DNA from: AV40 sp963817335
Lineage (GTDB): Bacteria; Verrucomicrobiota; Verrucomicrobiia; Chthoniobacterales; UBA10450
NCBI GenBank assembly: GCA_963817335.1
Contig: CAWFNX010000001.1
Coordinates: forward strand, 62,001 to 126,000
Length of the DNA: 64,000 nucleotides
Direction of reading: 5' to 3'
The notes beneath the pieces are model-generated. The model was not told where the DNA came from. It did no database searches and saw only the letters and a list, made by a program, of their open reading frames with translations. The stretch's first letter is position 1. The number at the start of each line of letters is the position of its first letter. Of this stretch, positions 1 through 8,072 are shown in pieces. A program made the translations under genes and the position numbers.

Positions 1-568
1 TCCCGACGAGAACGAACGAGCCTTCGTCAATCAGCGCGTCTTCCGATTGAATGAATAACCGCGGCGGTTGGCGTGCGGCAATTTGGGCGGCGGAGATCAA
101 ATAACTGAGCGGTCCAAAGTTACGCTTCAATTGGGTGCTGGTCTCTTTCACCACCTGGGCATCAAGCCCGACCCCCGCCAGTTGAACGAAGAATTTCTGG
201 TTTGCCTTTGGGAGATCAACCGTTCGGGTGTGCTGGCCTTGCACGATATCCCAGCAGCCTTCGAGGTTGTGCACGGGAAGGCCAAGTTCGGTTGCGAAAA
301 CGTTCATCGTGCCGATCGGCAGCAGACCGAGAGTAGCTTGGGAACCGGCCAGACCGTTAACGACTTCGTTGATTGTGCCATCCCCTCCCGCGGCCACTAT
401 TTTCTCGAAGCCTTCCTCGACGCCGCGCCGGGCCATTGACTCGGCCTCGCCGATATGGGTTGTGGCGCAGACTACACAGTTTCGGGCCATGGATTCGACC
501 CGGGCCCGCAGGCGCTGCGCTCGCTCGCTGCGGGCAGCCGGATTCAAGATGATGAGCGTGCTACTCAT
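1..568 (-). CDS. Diacylglycerol/lipid kinase family protein (YegS/DgkB-like), 3' part missing
   Basis: The minus strand from an ATG at 568 is open to the window edge, giving about 189 residues with no stop, so the C-terminal part lies outside. It begins MSSTLIILNPAAR, the usual opening of DAGK-catalytic-domain proteins. Near residue 65-75 it has AAGGDGTINEVVNGL, the GGDGT nucleotide-binding motif of lipid kinases, followed by LGLLPIGTMNVFATELGLP, matching the family's PxGTxND/N-F-A block. Known family role: ATP-dependent phosphorylation of diacylglycerol or related lipids (including sphingoid or ceramide lipids in some members) at the inner membrane. It is divergent from the AsmA-like gene at 624. 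The substrate cannot be read from sequence; a link to the lipid genes downstream is only suggestive. Confidence 0.88.
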   Translation of the reverse strand, partial: MSSTLIILNPAARSERAQRLRARVESMARNCVVCATTHIGEAESMARRGVEEGFEKIVAAGGDGTINEVVNGLAGSQATLGLLPIGTMNVFATELGLPVHNLEGCWDIVQGQHTRTVDLPKANQKFFVQLAGVGLDAQVVKETSTQLKRNFGPLSYLISAAQIAARQPPRLFIQSEDALIDEGSFVLVG

Positions 569-623
569 CCCAGCCGTTCTGCTTTCATCTTTTCTTCAAA
601 CATGCCCTGCGTAACGTCTTCCG

Positions 624-2171
624 GTGCAAAAACTGGGCCGCCTGATCCTGATTCTAATTGGGGGACTGCTAATCCTCGGGACCGTGGCCCTGCTTGCGGT
701 GAATTTGTATGTGCAATCGGAAGGGACACAAGCCCGGATTCAGCGCGAACTCCGACAGCGATTTGGCGCAAACCTGAATATTGGACGGGTAAGTGTCACG
801 CCTTGGAGCGGGGTAAAGCTAAGCGGTATCACGATTGCCCAGGGGCCGAAAGCCGCCGCGAATTTCCTGGAGGCTGAAAATTTCGGCCTGCGAATCGCAT
901 TCCTTTCTCTGTTTTCTAATCGGTTGGTTTTCAAAGAAGTTTCGTTGGTCAGACCCAATGTGGTGTGGCCGCAGAACGCAGCCGGGAAATGGAGGTTGCC
1001 GGATCTACGGGTAGAACGACATCCGGAAAAGAAGCGCGCCGCAATGGCCACTCCCGAAGTCACTCCAACTCAAGAGGGCGTAAGCGAATCGCCGCCCGTT
1101 GAATCCGCTTCACCGGCCTCCACAATCCCGCCAAAGCTTCAGCCCGAGAGTAAACTGAAATCGGCCGCCGAGTTCGCGTCGGAAATCCACAAGATCAGTC
1201 TGGTTGACGGAAATTTTCGATTTCTTGATCGCTCCAATGGCCTGGTCGCGAATTTTGAAGGCGTCGGATTTCGAGCGAACTTGATTAACGCTTCCACGCT
1301 GCATGGCAATGCGCGGGTAGCGAAGGTTTCCCTGCGCGACCGGCTTTTCCTCGAGCAGCTGAAATCTCCGGTCCGATATGATGCCGACGGCCTGAATCTC
1401 GCGCAAATATCAGCTCACGTCGGTAGTGGCGACATTTCAGGTAAATTTTCGATTGATCCAGAGACTGATGAGTCGCCTTTCCACCTGGAAATGAAATTCC
1501 GCGGCGTTCAGGCCGACCAGGTTATCGCCGAAGCGGGAGGTCCAAGCGGCGTTCTTCAGGGAAAGCTGGAGGGGACCCTTGAGGCCGACGGAAAAACGAC
1601 CGACCCGGACGCGCTGAGCGGCGCTGGTGAAGTCGTTTTGCACGACGGCCAGCTCCGACAATACGATCTGCTGGTCGCGTTGGGGCAGATTTTCCAAATC
1701 GAAGAGTTGACCCAGCTGCACCTGGAGCAGGCTGACGCCAAGTACCGTCTTTCTCCGGGGGTTGTGAACGTGGACCAACTCAATTTGCGGTCGGCAAATA
1801 TCCGGCTTTCTGCGACTGGAACGGTTAGTTTTCGCGGGAAACTGCATCTAAAATCGCGCCTCGCTATTAACGAGAAAATTCGGTCGCAACTATTCAAACC
1901 ATTGCGAGCAAACTTTCAGCCAACCGAAGACCCCGGGTACTCCGCGGTTGATTTCGAAGTCGTGGGAACACTGGAGAGACCGAAAACGAACCTCGTTGAA
2001 AAAGTGGTCGGACACGATTTGAAGGACCTGGTAAACAGTTTCTTTGGCGGCGGAAAAAGCGATAAGCCGAAAAAGAAAAAGGGGGTGAAGGCCGATGAAG
2101 AGCCGCCGACGCAGCCAGCGCCCGACCAAAGCGCGCCAACGGTCGCGCCCAGCCCCGCCGGTTCGCCATGA
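624..2171 (+). CDS. AsmA-family inner-membrane-anchored protein
   Basis: 515 residues from a GTG at 624. The N-terminus has one strong hydrophobic segment (about residues 6-27) and the rest is predicted periplasmic, as in AsmA/TamB-like proteins. After the anchor comes ARIQRELRQRFGANLNIGRV, the typical AsmA opening, then a Pro/Ser/Glu-rich linker near residues 150-185, and a C-terminal AsmA-like stretch (LSGAGEVVLHDGQLRQYDLL). The tail is Lys- and Pro-rich and low in complexity. Known family role: transport of phospholipids between membranes or outer-membrane biogenesis. The last codon overlaps the rsmD start (ATGA), so the two genes are probably co-translated. The precise role here is not known. 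Confidence 0.82.
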   Translation: MQKLGRLILILIGGLLILGTVALLAVNLYVQSEGTQARIQRELRQRFGANLNIGRVSVTPWSGVKLSGITIAQGPKAAANFLEAENFGLRIAFLSLFSNRLVFKEVSLVRPNVVWPQNAAGKWRLPDLRVERHPEKKRAAMATPEVTPTQEGVSESPPVESASPASTIPPKLQPESKLKSAAEFASEIHKISLVDGNFRFLDRSNGLVANFEGVGFRANLINASTLHGNARVAKVSLRDRLFLEQLKSPVRYDADGLNLAQISAHVGSGDISGKFSIDPETDESPFHLEMKFRGVQADQVIAEAGGPSGVLQGKLEGTLEADGKTTDPDALSGAGEVVLHDGQLRQYDLLVALGQIFQIEELTQLHLEQADAKYRLSPGVVNVDQLNLRSANIRLSATGTVSFRGKLHLKSRLAINEKIRSQLFKPLRANFQPTEDPGYSAVDFEVVGTLERPKTNLVEKVVGHDLKDLVNSFFGGGKSDKPKKKKGVKADEEPPTQPAPDQSAPTVAPSPAGSP

Positions 2172-2728
2172 GAGTGATCGCCGGCCGCGCCGGCGGCATT
2201 CGACTTATTTCGCCAAAAGCCGGTGTCCGGCCAACCATGGATCGGGTGAAAGCGGCGATTTTTTCCAGTCTCGGGGAAATGGTGATCGGCGCCCGGGTCC
2301 TGGACTTGTTCGCCGGTACCGGTGCACTCGGCATCGAAGCCCTCAGTCGCGGCGCGGAATCCGCCGTTTTTGTTGATGAAGATCGACAGTCAATCGCCGC
2401 CATCGAGAGAAATCTCGAAAAAACGGAGCTTTCAGGACGCGTTCGTAATGCTGATGTCTTTCTGTTTTTAAAAAATGCCACGAGCGGAGGCGACAGATTC
2501 CGACTTATCTTTGCCGATCCGCCCTACGAGAAAATGGAGTCGGGCGAGCATTTTACCGACAAACTTTTGAGCGACCCTACATTGCCAACCCTCATCGAGG
2601 CGGACGGAATTTTTATCCTGGAAAAGCGCCCCTCCGAAAAGATCCCGGAAGCGAAACTCTGGAAATTGATCCGCCAGAAAACCTACGGCGCGACTGAAGT
2701 TCTGTTTTTCTCCCCATTCAACCCATGA
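2168..2728 (+). CDS. rsmD: 16S rRNA (guanine(966)-N(2))-methyltransferase RsmD
   Basis: 186 residues. It opens MRVIAGRAGG, the family's usual RVIAG(E/R)xxGR-like start, followed by TMDRVKAAIFSSLG. The SAM-binding motif LDLFAGTGALGIEALSRGA lies near residues 44-62 and the catalytic FADPPYEKM (DPPY, N2-guanine methylation) near residue 115. Length matches the family. It acts on helix 31 of 16S rRNA during 30S assembly. It overlaps the upstream AsmA-like gene and the downstream waaA by 4 bases each, so three genes form a translationally coupled set. Confidence 0.95.
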   Translation: MRVIAGRAGGIRLISPKAGVRPTMDRVKAAIFSSLGEMVIGARVLDLFAGTGALGIEALSRGAESAVFVDEDRQSIAAIERNLEKTELSGRVRNADVFLFLKNATSGGDRFRLIFADPPYEKMESGEHFTDKLLSDPTLPTLIEADGIFILEKRPSEKIPEAKLWKLIRQKTYGATEVLFFSPFNP

Positions 2729-4014
2729 TCCGTTTCATCTACAATCTGCTTTGGCCCATTGGGCTGTTGCTCTTTCTACCAGGATACCTGGTCAAGATGT
2801 TCCGGCGGGGCGGCTATCGGGAGAAGTTCGGGGAACGTCTTGGAATTTACGATCGGCATTTGCGGGCGCGACTTTACTGGAAGAAGCCAATCTGGCTCCA
2901 CGCGGTCAGCGTAGGCGAAGTAATGATTGCGCTGAAGCTGGCGCAGCAGATTCGAGCGCTGCAACCGGACCAGCATTTTGTGCTGACCACGACCACCACC
3001 ACCGGTTTCGCTTTCGCTAATCGCAATGCCTCGGAGTGGATCGATGTAATGTACAGTCCACTCGATTTTTGGCCGATCATGCGCGCCGCGTTCGAGGCGA
3101 TCAGGCCCACCAAGATCGTTCTAGTTGAAGCCGAGGTGTGGCCAAACATGGTGGCGGAAGCGAAAGCCCGAAAGACTCCGATCGCGCTGGTCAACGCGCG
3201 TTTGTCACCTCGTTCGGAGAAGAGATTTCGAATGTTTCGAGCGTTCGTCGTTCCGACTTTCAGGCTTCTCGATCTGGTTTGTGTTCAAAACGCGGAGGAT
3301 GTTGAGAGATGGGAAGCGCTTGGCGTTGACCGCGCCAGAATCACGCATGTCGGCAGCATAAAATACGACCCTGAGGACATGCCCATCGATCTAAAACTGG
3401 CGCGCAGGGTTCTTGCCGGATTCGGCGTCGAAAATCGCACGGTAATTTTCGGCGGTAGCACCCACGCCGGTGAAGAGAAAATTCTAGGCGAGGTGTTTCG
3501 TGCGTTGCGGCGCGATTTTGTCGATCTTCTCCTCGTCCTGGCGCCACGGCATACTGAGCGGACCGGCGAGGTCGAGCGGGAGCTCAAAGAAATGGAATTC
3601 CAAGTGGCGCTGCGGAGTCAGCCGCCTGCGGTCGATCCGTTTCTGAATTGTCTGTTGATCGATACGACAGGGGAATTGCGGCACTGGTATGCCGCCGCAA
3701 CTCTCGTGTTCGTTGGAAAAAGTTTGCTCGCGCGCGGAGGACAAAATCCCGCCGAAGCGATCCTGGCTGGCAAACCCGTTCTATTCGGTCCGCACATGGA
3801 GAATTTTGGACAGTTGGCCAGCTCGCTCGTGGCCGGCGGCGCCGCGGTCCAGATCAATTCCGCGACGGAATTGAGGCGAGCGATGACCCATCTTCTGGCG
3901 AATCCAGACGAGCGAGAAAAAATGGTGGTCAACGCGCGCCAGGTTTTGGAAATCCATCGCGGGGCAACTGCGCGCACCGCCCGTATGGTGGTCGACCTTA
4001 CCCGGGCCCAATAG
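2725..4014 (+). CDS. waaA: 3-deoxy-D-manno-octulosonic acid (KDO) transferase
   Basis: 429 residues, GT30 family, transferring KDO from CMP-KDO to lipid A precursor at the cytoplasmic face of the inner membrane. An N-terminal membrane anchor (IYNLLWPIGLLLFLPGYL) is followed by the family's acceptor-site block IWLHAVSVGEVMIALKLAQQ and a Thr-rich TTTTTTGFAFA stretch, a C-terminal nucleotide-sugar-binding half with IFGGSTHAGEE, LAPRHTER and the GGQNPAEAILAGKPVLFGPH motif typical of WaaA. It overlaps rsmD by 4 bases. Presence implies an outer membrane with KDO-type lipopolysaccharide. A tRNA-Glu gene follows 55 bases after its stop. Confidence 0.95.
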   Translation: MIRFIYNLLWPIGLLLFLPGYLVKMFRRGGYREKFGERLGIYDRHLRARLYWKKPIWLHAVSVGEVMIALKLAQQIRALQPDQHFVLTTTTTTGFAFANRNASEWIDVMYSPLDFWPIMRAAFEAIRPTKIVLVEAEVWPNMVAEAKARKTPIALVNARLSPRSEKRFRMFRAFVVPTFRLLDLVCVQNAEDVERWEALGVDRARITHVGSIKYDPEDMPIDLKLARRVLAGFGVENRTVIFGGSTHAGEEKILGEVFRALRRDFVDLLLVLAPRHTERTGEVERELKEMEFQVALRSQPPAVDPFLNCLLIDTTGELRHWYAAATLVFVGKSLLARGGQNPAEAILAGKPVLFGPHMENFGQLASSLVAGGAAVQINSATELRRAMTHLLANPDEREKMVVNARQVLEIHRGATARTARMVVDLTRAQ

Positions 4015-4069
4015 CAAATCAGGTCAGGTTGCCTTGTCGCCAACGAATGGAATATTGGGCGGCTTCATT

Positions 4070-4142
4070 GACCCTATCGTCTAGAGGCCTAGGACATCGC
4101 CCTTTCACGGCGGTAACACGGGTTCGAATCCCGTTAGGGTCG
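4070..4142 (+). tRNA. tRNA-Glu (anticodon TTC)
   Basis: Cloverleaf visible: acceptor arms GACCCTA (4070-4076) and TAGGGTC (4135-4141), D-arm GTCTAGAGGCCTAGGAC, anticodon stem TCGCC/GGCGG with loop CTTTCAC (anticodon TTC at 4104-4106), and T-arm ending with GGTTCGAATCC. It matches bacterial tRNA-Glu closely. The CCA end is not encoded. It separates waaA from the lipid cluster. Confidence 0.97.
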
Positions 4143-4152
4143 CTTTTCTTAT

Positions 4153-4863
4153 ATGATGGACGCTGATCGCACGCTCATTGTCGTCCCGACCTACAACGAG
4201 CGGGAGAATGTCGCTACCCTCGTTCCTCAGCTGCTGAATGTCGCGCCGACCGCCGATGTCTTGCTGATCGACGACAATTCTCCGGACCAAACCGCCGACC
4301 ACGCCGAACAATTGTTCGCAGTGCACCCACGTTTTTCCGTTCTTCGTCGAAAGTCGGACCGCGGTTACGGGCGTAGTTTACTCGAAGGTTATCGAATAGC
4401 GGTGGACCGTGAGTACGCGCGCTTAGTCCAGCTCGATGCCGACTTTTCGCATGATCCTGTTATCGTACCCCAATTAGTTGAAGCCACCCGTCGGGCGGAT
4501 GTGGTCATCGGATCGCGTTACTGCGCTGGCGGCAGCGTTGCCAACTGGCCGTTGCGTCGTCGATTGCTGAGCCGATTTGCTAATCAATATGTTCGCACGA
4601 TTACTGGCTTGAAAGTGCGCGACAACACGAGTGGCTTTCGGTGTTACACTCGCCGCGCGTTGCAGGTCCTTCTGGAAATGCCAATCGCGGCGGAAGGCTA
4701 CGCTTTCTTGGTTGAAACGACCTTTCGTGCTCAGCGCGCCGGCCTGCGGATCGCCGAAATTCCCATTACGTTTACCGATCGACGTGAAGGTCAGTCCAAA
4801 ATGTCTCGTCGGATAATTTTTGAGTCCGTCCTCAGGCCGTGGCGTCTGCGCTTTGGGCGTTGA
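4153..4863 (+). CDS. GT2 glycosyltransferase, polyprenol-phosphate mannose (DPM1-like) synthase family
   Basis: 236 residues from one of two adjacent ATG codons (4153 or 4156). GT-A fold signatures: VVPTYNERENVATLVPQLL at the start, DVLLIDDNSPDQTADHAEQL, and LVQLDADFSHDPVIVPQLV (the D-A-D metal/nucleotide-sugar motif), then VIGSRYCAGGSVANWPLRRR, which is highly characteristic of dolichyl-phosphate mannose synthases. No C-terminal membrane domain is present, so it is the short, soluble DPM1 type. Family role: makes polyprenyl-phosphate mannose or glucose, the donor of periplasmic GT-C enzymes. It heads the plus-strand lipid cluster; several GT-C-like genes lie at 13.8-21.7 kb and could use its product (inference). 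Confidence 0.88.
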   Translation: MMDADRTLIVVPTYNERENVATLVPQLLNVAPTADVLLIDDNSPDQTADHAEQLFAVHPRFSVLRRKSDRGYGRSLLEGYRIAVDREYARLVQLDADFSHDPVIVPQLVEATRRADVVIGSRYCAGGSVANWPLRRRLLSRFANQYVRTITGLKVRDNTSGFRCYTRRALQVLLEMPIAAEGYAFLVETTFRAQRAGLRIAEIPITFTDRREGQSKMSRRIIFESVLRPWRLRFGR

Positions 4864-4923
4864 GGCCACATTCTCAAGGCGTTGAAAGAAGTCGCGTATT
4901 CCATTAGAATTCGTTCTCGCCAA

Positions 4924-5952
4924 ATGCGTGCGGCCTTCTATCAATCCGGAACCGAACATCCCCACCTGGGCCGGGCTCGAGCGCTGCTTAAGGCCCATCC
5001 CGAAATTCGCCAGTTAATGGTGCGCAATCCCTGGACCGCGTTGCTCGCGTTGTCGATTGTTGTCTTTCAAACCGGGATCGCTTTCGCGATGGGCAAGCTC
5101 GGGATCCACTACTGGTGGCTTAGCCTAGTCATCGCATATTTTGTCGGCGCCTTCGCCAACCACGCTAACTACGTCATCATCCATGATGCGACGCATAACC
5201 TCATCTTCCGGCGAAGAAGCTGGAACATTTTCGTCGCGATCCTGGCGGACCTGCCCAATCTCGCGCCCGGAGCGATGGGGTTCCGCGTCTATCATCTAAA
5301 GCATCATTCCCACCAGGGTGATTACCAGCACGATGCCGACCTTGCCAATCTTTGGGAAGCGCGGCTCGTCGGCAATAAATGGTATCGCAAAGCGATCTGG
5401 CTCATGTTGTTCCCGTTTTTTCAGCTCACCCGGCCGCCCCGCCTGAAGGCGATCACCATGCGCGACCGGTGGTTTGTTCTTAATCTTGTCTGCGCGGCCG
5501 TCTACGACGTGGCCGTCGTATATTTCTTCGGCTGGGCCGGATTTCTCTACCTCGTGTTTTCGTTTTTCTTTTCGATCGGTTTGCATCCGGTAGGCGCGCG
5601 CTGGATCCAGGAGCATTATACCAACGATCCGAACCAAGAGACTTACAGCTACTACGGCCCGATCAACCGGTTGTGTCTGAACATGGGTTACCACAACGAG
5701 CATCATGATCTGCCGTCGATTCCCTGGAATAATTTGCCGAAACTGAAGGCAACGGCGCCGGAGTTTTACGATAACCTCAAGTTTCACTCCTCGTGGACGC
5801 GTCTCCTTTTCCAATTCATTTTCGACAAGCGCTACACTCTGTTTTCGAGGATCGAGCGAACCAGGGAATCAACAGCGAGCCGGACCATCGTCCCGGTTAG
5901 TCCGTCAAATGCCGATACGCTTTATTGTGAGCCCGAAGTTGCCAAGGTTTAG
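4924..5952 (+). CDS. Fatty acid desaturase of the sphingolipid delta-4 desaturase (dihydroceramide desaturase, DEGS/Des) type
   Basis: 342 residues from the ATG at 4924; the frame extends to a TTG at 4882, but the ATG gives a start aligning with eukaryotic DEGS. Three His boxes of membrane di-iron desaturases are present: HDATHN, HLKHH (within VYHLKHHSHQGDY) and HNEHHDLPSIP. The C-terminal third matches human DEGS1 as I recall it: GLHP, EHY, ETYSYYGP, then GYHNEHHDLPSIPW and APEFYDNL against GYHNEHHDFPNIPG and AAEYYDNL. The N-terminal HPEIRQLM also matches YPEIKSLM of DEGS1. Several membrane helices are evident. Known family role: inserts the 4,5-trans double bond in dihydroceramide. Here it sits beside a fatty acid hydroxylase and a serine-palmitoyltransferase-like gene, supporting a sphingolipid role. 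Substrate is inferred from similarity and context. Confidence 0.88.
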   Translation: MRAAFYQSGTEHPHLGRARALLKAHPEIRQLMVRNPWTALLALSIVVFQTGIAFAMGKLGIHYWWLSLVIAYFVGAFANHANYVIIHDATHNLIFRRRSWNIFVAILADLPNLAPGAMGFRVYHLKHHSHQGDYQHDADLANLWEARLVGNKWYRKAIWLMLFPFFQLTRPPRLKAITMRDRWFVLNLVCAAVYDVAVVYFFGWAGFLYLVFSFFFSIGLHPVGARWIQEHYTNDPNQETYSYYGPINRLCLNMGYHNEHHDLPSIPWNNLPKLKATAPEFYDNLKFHSSWTRLLFQFIFDKRYTLFSRIERTRESTASRTIVPVSPSNADTLYCEPEVAKV

Positions 5953-5958
5953 CAGGTC

Positions 5959-6570
5959 ATGAACAAGCTGTACGTTTCCAACAAGAACGAAACGGTCCGG
6001 ATGTTCGAGAGCAACTTCATGGAGTTTTTCTCGCATGTGCATCCGGCGACCCCGGTAATTCTTTACGGGCCGATCATTGCCTTGATGCTTTACCTCGCGT
6101 TTGTGCAGAAAGGTTTGTCGTTTCTGGCGGTGCTCGGATTTTTCGTGATCGGCATTCTGACCTGGACGCTGCTCGAGTACGTCATTCATCGCTATGTTTT
6201 TCATTACGAACCGAAAACGAGGATCGGCAAACTGCTTCACTTCATCATGCATGGAGTGCATCACGATTATCCGAATGATGCGAGCCGACTGGTTATGCCG
6301 CCCATTATCAGCGTTCCCTTGGCGGTGGTTTTCTATGCCGTGTTTTTCCTGACCCTCGGCCGGTTCGCCCCGGCGGCGCTGGCCGGCTTCGGTTTTGGGT
6401 ATGTCTGTTACGACACGATCCATTACGCGACTCACCATTTCGCCATGAAGCGTGGCGTTTGGAAGTGGCTCAAGCAGTATCACCTGAGGCACCATTACCA
6501 GGACGATCAGGCCGGCTACGGGGTAAGTTCGCCCCTTTGGGACTACGTCTTCAAGACGACCCGGAAATAG
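5959..6570 (+). CDS. Fatty acid 2-hydroxylase-like (FA2H/Scs7) membrane di-iron enzyme
   Basis: 203 residues, ATG at 5959, six bases after the desaturase. His-rich motifs of the fatty-acid-hydroxylase superfamily are all visible: EYVIHRYVFHYEP, HFIMHGVHHDYPNDASRLVM, YDTIHYATHHF and YHLRHHYQDDQAGYGVS, ending SPLWDYVFKT. Compared with human FA2H from memory, the order and wording agree ([52 protein letters not shown]). It lacks the N-terminal cytochrome b5 domain of eukaryotic FA2H, so electrons must come from another protein. Predicted activity: 2-hydroxylation of the N-acyl chain of ceramide, at the membrane. Hydroxylation of a free fatty acid or another lipid is the main alternative. Confidence 0.85.
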   Translation: MNKLYVSNKNETVRMFESNFMEFFSHVHPATPVILYGPIIALMLYLAFVQKGLSFLAVLGFFVIGILTWTLLEYVIHRYVFHYEPKTRIGKLLHFIMHGVHHDYPNDASRLVMPPIISVPLAVVFYAVFFLTLGRFAPAALAGFGFGYVCYDTIHYATHHFAMKRGVWKWLKQYHLRHHYQDDQAGYGVSSPLWDYVFKTTRK

Positions 6571-6623
6571 GGTTCAACCGCTTACAGCGATGGACCCTGG
6601 GGTGATTTGAAGAACCCTTGGGG

Positions 6624-6674
6624 CCTTGCCCTACGCTGGAATTGGGGTGCGCCCTCGGCGCTAGAGGGGCAAGG
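6624..6674. repeat. Intergenic stem-loop between the hydroxylase and SPT-like genes
   Basis: Outer arms CCTTGCCC (6624-6631) and GGGCAAGG (6667-6674) enclose a perfect inner hairpin GCGCC-CTC-GGCGC (6649-6661). There is no T-run after it, so it is either a REP-type palindrome or an RNA-processing structure rather than a clear terminator. It fills most of the 132-base gap. Confidence 0.6.
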
Positions 6675-6702
6675 GTCTCAGACCGCCAGCCTCACTTAAA
6701 TC

Positions 6703-8049
6703 TTGTCCCCAACGCCAGACTGGATAGAGTTGTTGCCCCGATATGCATCTCTGCGGGGGACCGAATATTGGCTTCCCGACGGGGCGCTACATAAGGCAAT
6801 GGACGAAGATCCGTTCAAACTCAGTCTCAGCAATTTCCTAGCGAAAGAAACGCAGGATCCTCTTCAGGCTCCGCCCACATTTTCCAAATGGGTGCGCGAT
6901 AGCGGGCGGGCCAGTGAATTATATGAGCCGGAAATGCTTTCCACGGCCGACGCGCGCACCACTATCGAATACGACGGTAAACCGCAGTCCGTTATCAATC
7001 TTTGTTCCTATAATTACCTTGGTCTGGCAAATCATCCCGATGTGGTCGCCGCGGCTCATGATGGCTTGCGCCAATACGGGGTCGGCGCCTGCGGCGCCCC
7101 GGTGTTGTCGGGGATGACCGATCTTCATCGCGAGCTGGAGCGCGAGGTCGCAGATTTTTTAGGTCGCGAAGACGCCATGCTTTTCAACAGCGGATTTGGC
7201 GGCGCGCTTGGCACGATCTCCGGCCTCCTTCGCAAAAACGATGTCGCTGTTCTCGATAACCGATCTCATTTGAGTCTGCGCGACGGCGCAATTTTATCAC
7301 GCTGCCGGACCGAGAAGTTCGAGCATAACGACCCCGCGTCGCTTGATGTCGCGCTAAGTCGTCATCAGGGGCGACGACGACTGGTCGTTGTCGAAGGCAT
7401 TTATTCCATGGACGGTGATTTCGGCAATCTTAAGGAATTGATGGACATTGCGCAGTCTCACGGCGCGAGCGTGTTCGTGGACGAAGCGCACTCGATCCTC
7501 GCGTGTGGCGAGAACGGCCGCGGCGCTGCCGAAAAATTTGGAGTAGAGGATCGCGTCCCGTTGGTCTACGGCACATTTTCAAAAGCCTTCGGAGCACTGG
7601 GCGGATTTGTGGCGGGCTCAAAGGAAACGATTCAGTACCTGCGCTTTTACGCCCATCCCTACGTTTACTCGTGCGCATTGCCGCCGGTGTTGGTCGCGGC
7701 GATTCTGAAAGCGCTGGAAATCGGCCGGCGCCAACCGGAATTGCGAAAACAACTTTGGGAGAATGCGGAGTATTTTCATTCTCAGCTCCGCAGTCTCGAG
7801 ATCGATACCGGAAATTCCACGACCTACATCATGCCAATCGTGATCGGAGACCGCGGCCGAATGTACCGGATCGGCCACGAGTTGAGGCGCCGCGGATTGT
7901 GGGTCGCTCCGGTCGATTATCCAGCCGTCCCGCTTAATCGTGTTTGTTTCCGCGCCTGTGTCACCGCGAAACATACTCGGGCCGATCTCGACGAAGCGTT
8001 GAACATCCTTGCCGATACCCTCGCTCCAGCTGCGCTTGAGAGCGCCTGA
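6703..8049 (+). CDS. Alpha-oxoamine synthase, serine palmitoyltransferase-like
   Basis: 448 residues from a TTG at 6703 (the start is uncertain; an ATG lies 32 codons further in). PLP-dependent fold type I motifs: NLCSYNYLGLANHP, GACGAPVLSGMTDLHRELE, AMLFNSGFGGALG, VVVEGIYSMDGDF, VFVDEAHSILACGENGRG, and the Schiff-base lysine block GTFSKAFGALGGFVAG followed by RPYVF-like AHPYVYSCALPP, which fits serine palmitoyltransferases. The family also includes KBL and BioF; the long N-terminal extension and surrounding genes favour SPT. Reaction: L-serine plus acyl-CoA or acyl-ACP to 3-ketosphinganine, the committed step of sphingolipid synthesis. No acyl carrier protein gene is adjacent. It is followed 23 bases later by a CDP-alcohol phosphotransferase. 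Confidence 0.85.
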   Translation: MSPTPDWIELLPRYASLRGTEYWLPDGALHKAMDEDPFKLSLSNFLAKETQDPLQAPPTFSKWVRDSGRASELYEPEMLSTADARTTIEYDGKPQSVINLCSYNYLGLANHPDVVAAAHDGLRQYGVGACGAPVLSGMTDLHRELEREVADFLGREDAMLFNSGFGGALGTISGLLRKNDVAVLDNRSHLSLRDGAILSRCRTEKFEHNDPASLDVALSRHQGRRRLVVVEGIYSMDGDFGNLKELMDIAQSHGASVFVDEAHSILACGENGRGAAEKFGVEDRVPLVYGTFSKAFGALGGFVAGSKETIQYLRFYAHPYVYSCALPPVLVAAILKALEIGRRQPELRKQLWENAEYFHSQLRSLEIDTGNSTTYIMPIVIGDRGRMYRIGHELRRRGLWVAPVDYPAVPLNRVCFRACVTAKHTRADLDEALNILADTLAPAALESA

Positions 8050-8072
8050 CGCGATTAGTGGCCGTTTTTAGA

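Noticed and set aside
68..877. Plus-strand open frames at 68-439, 228-614 and 455-877
   Set aside because: They lie opposite the lipid kinase or across the AsmA-like start; translation is Arg/Pro-rich and shows no family, while the minus frame has the GGDGT kinase motif.
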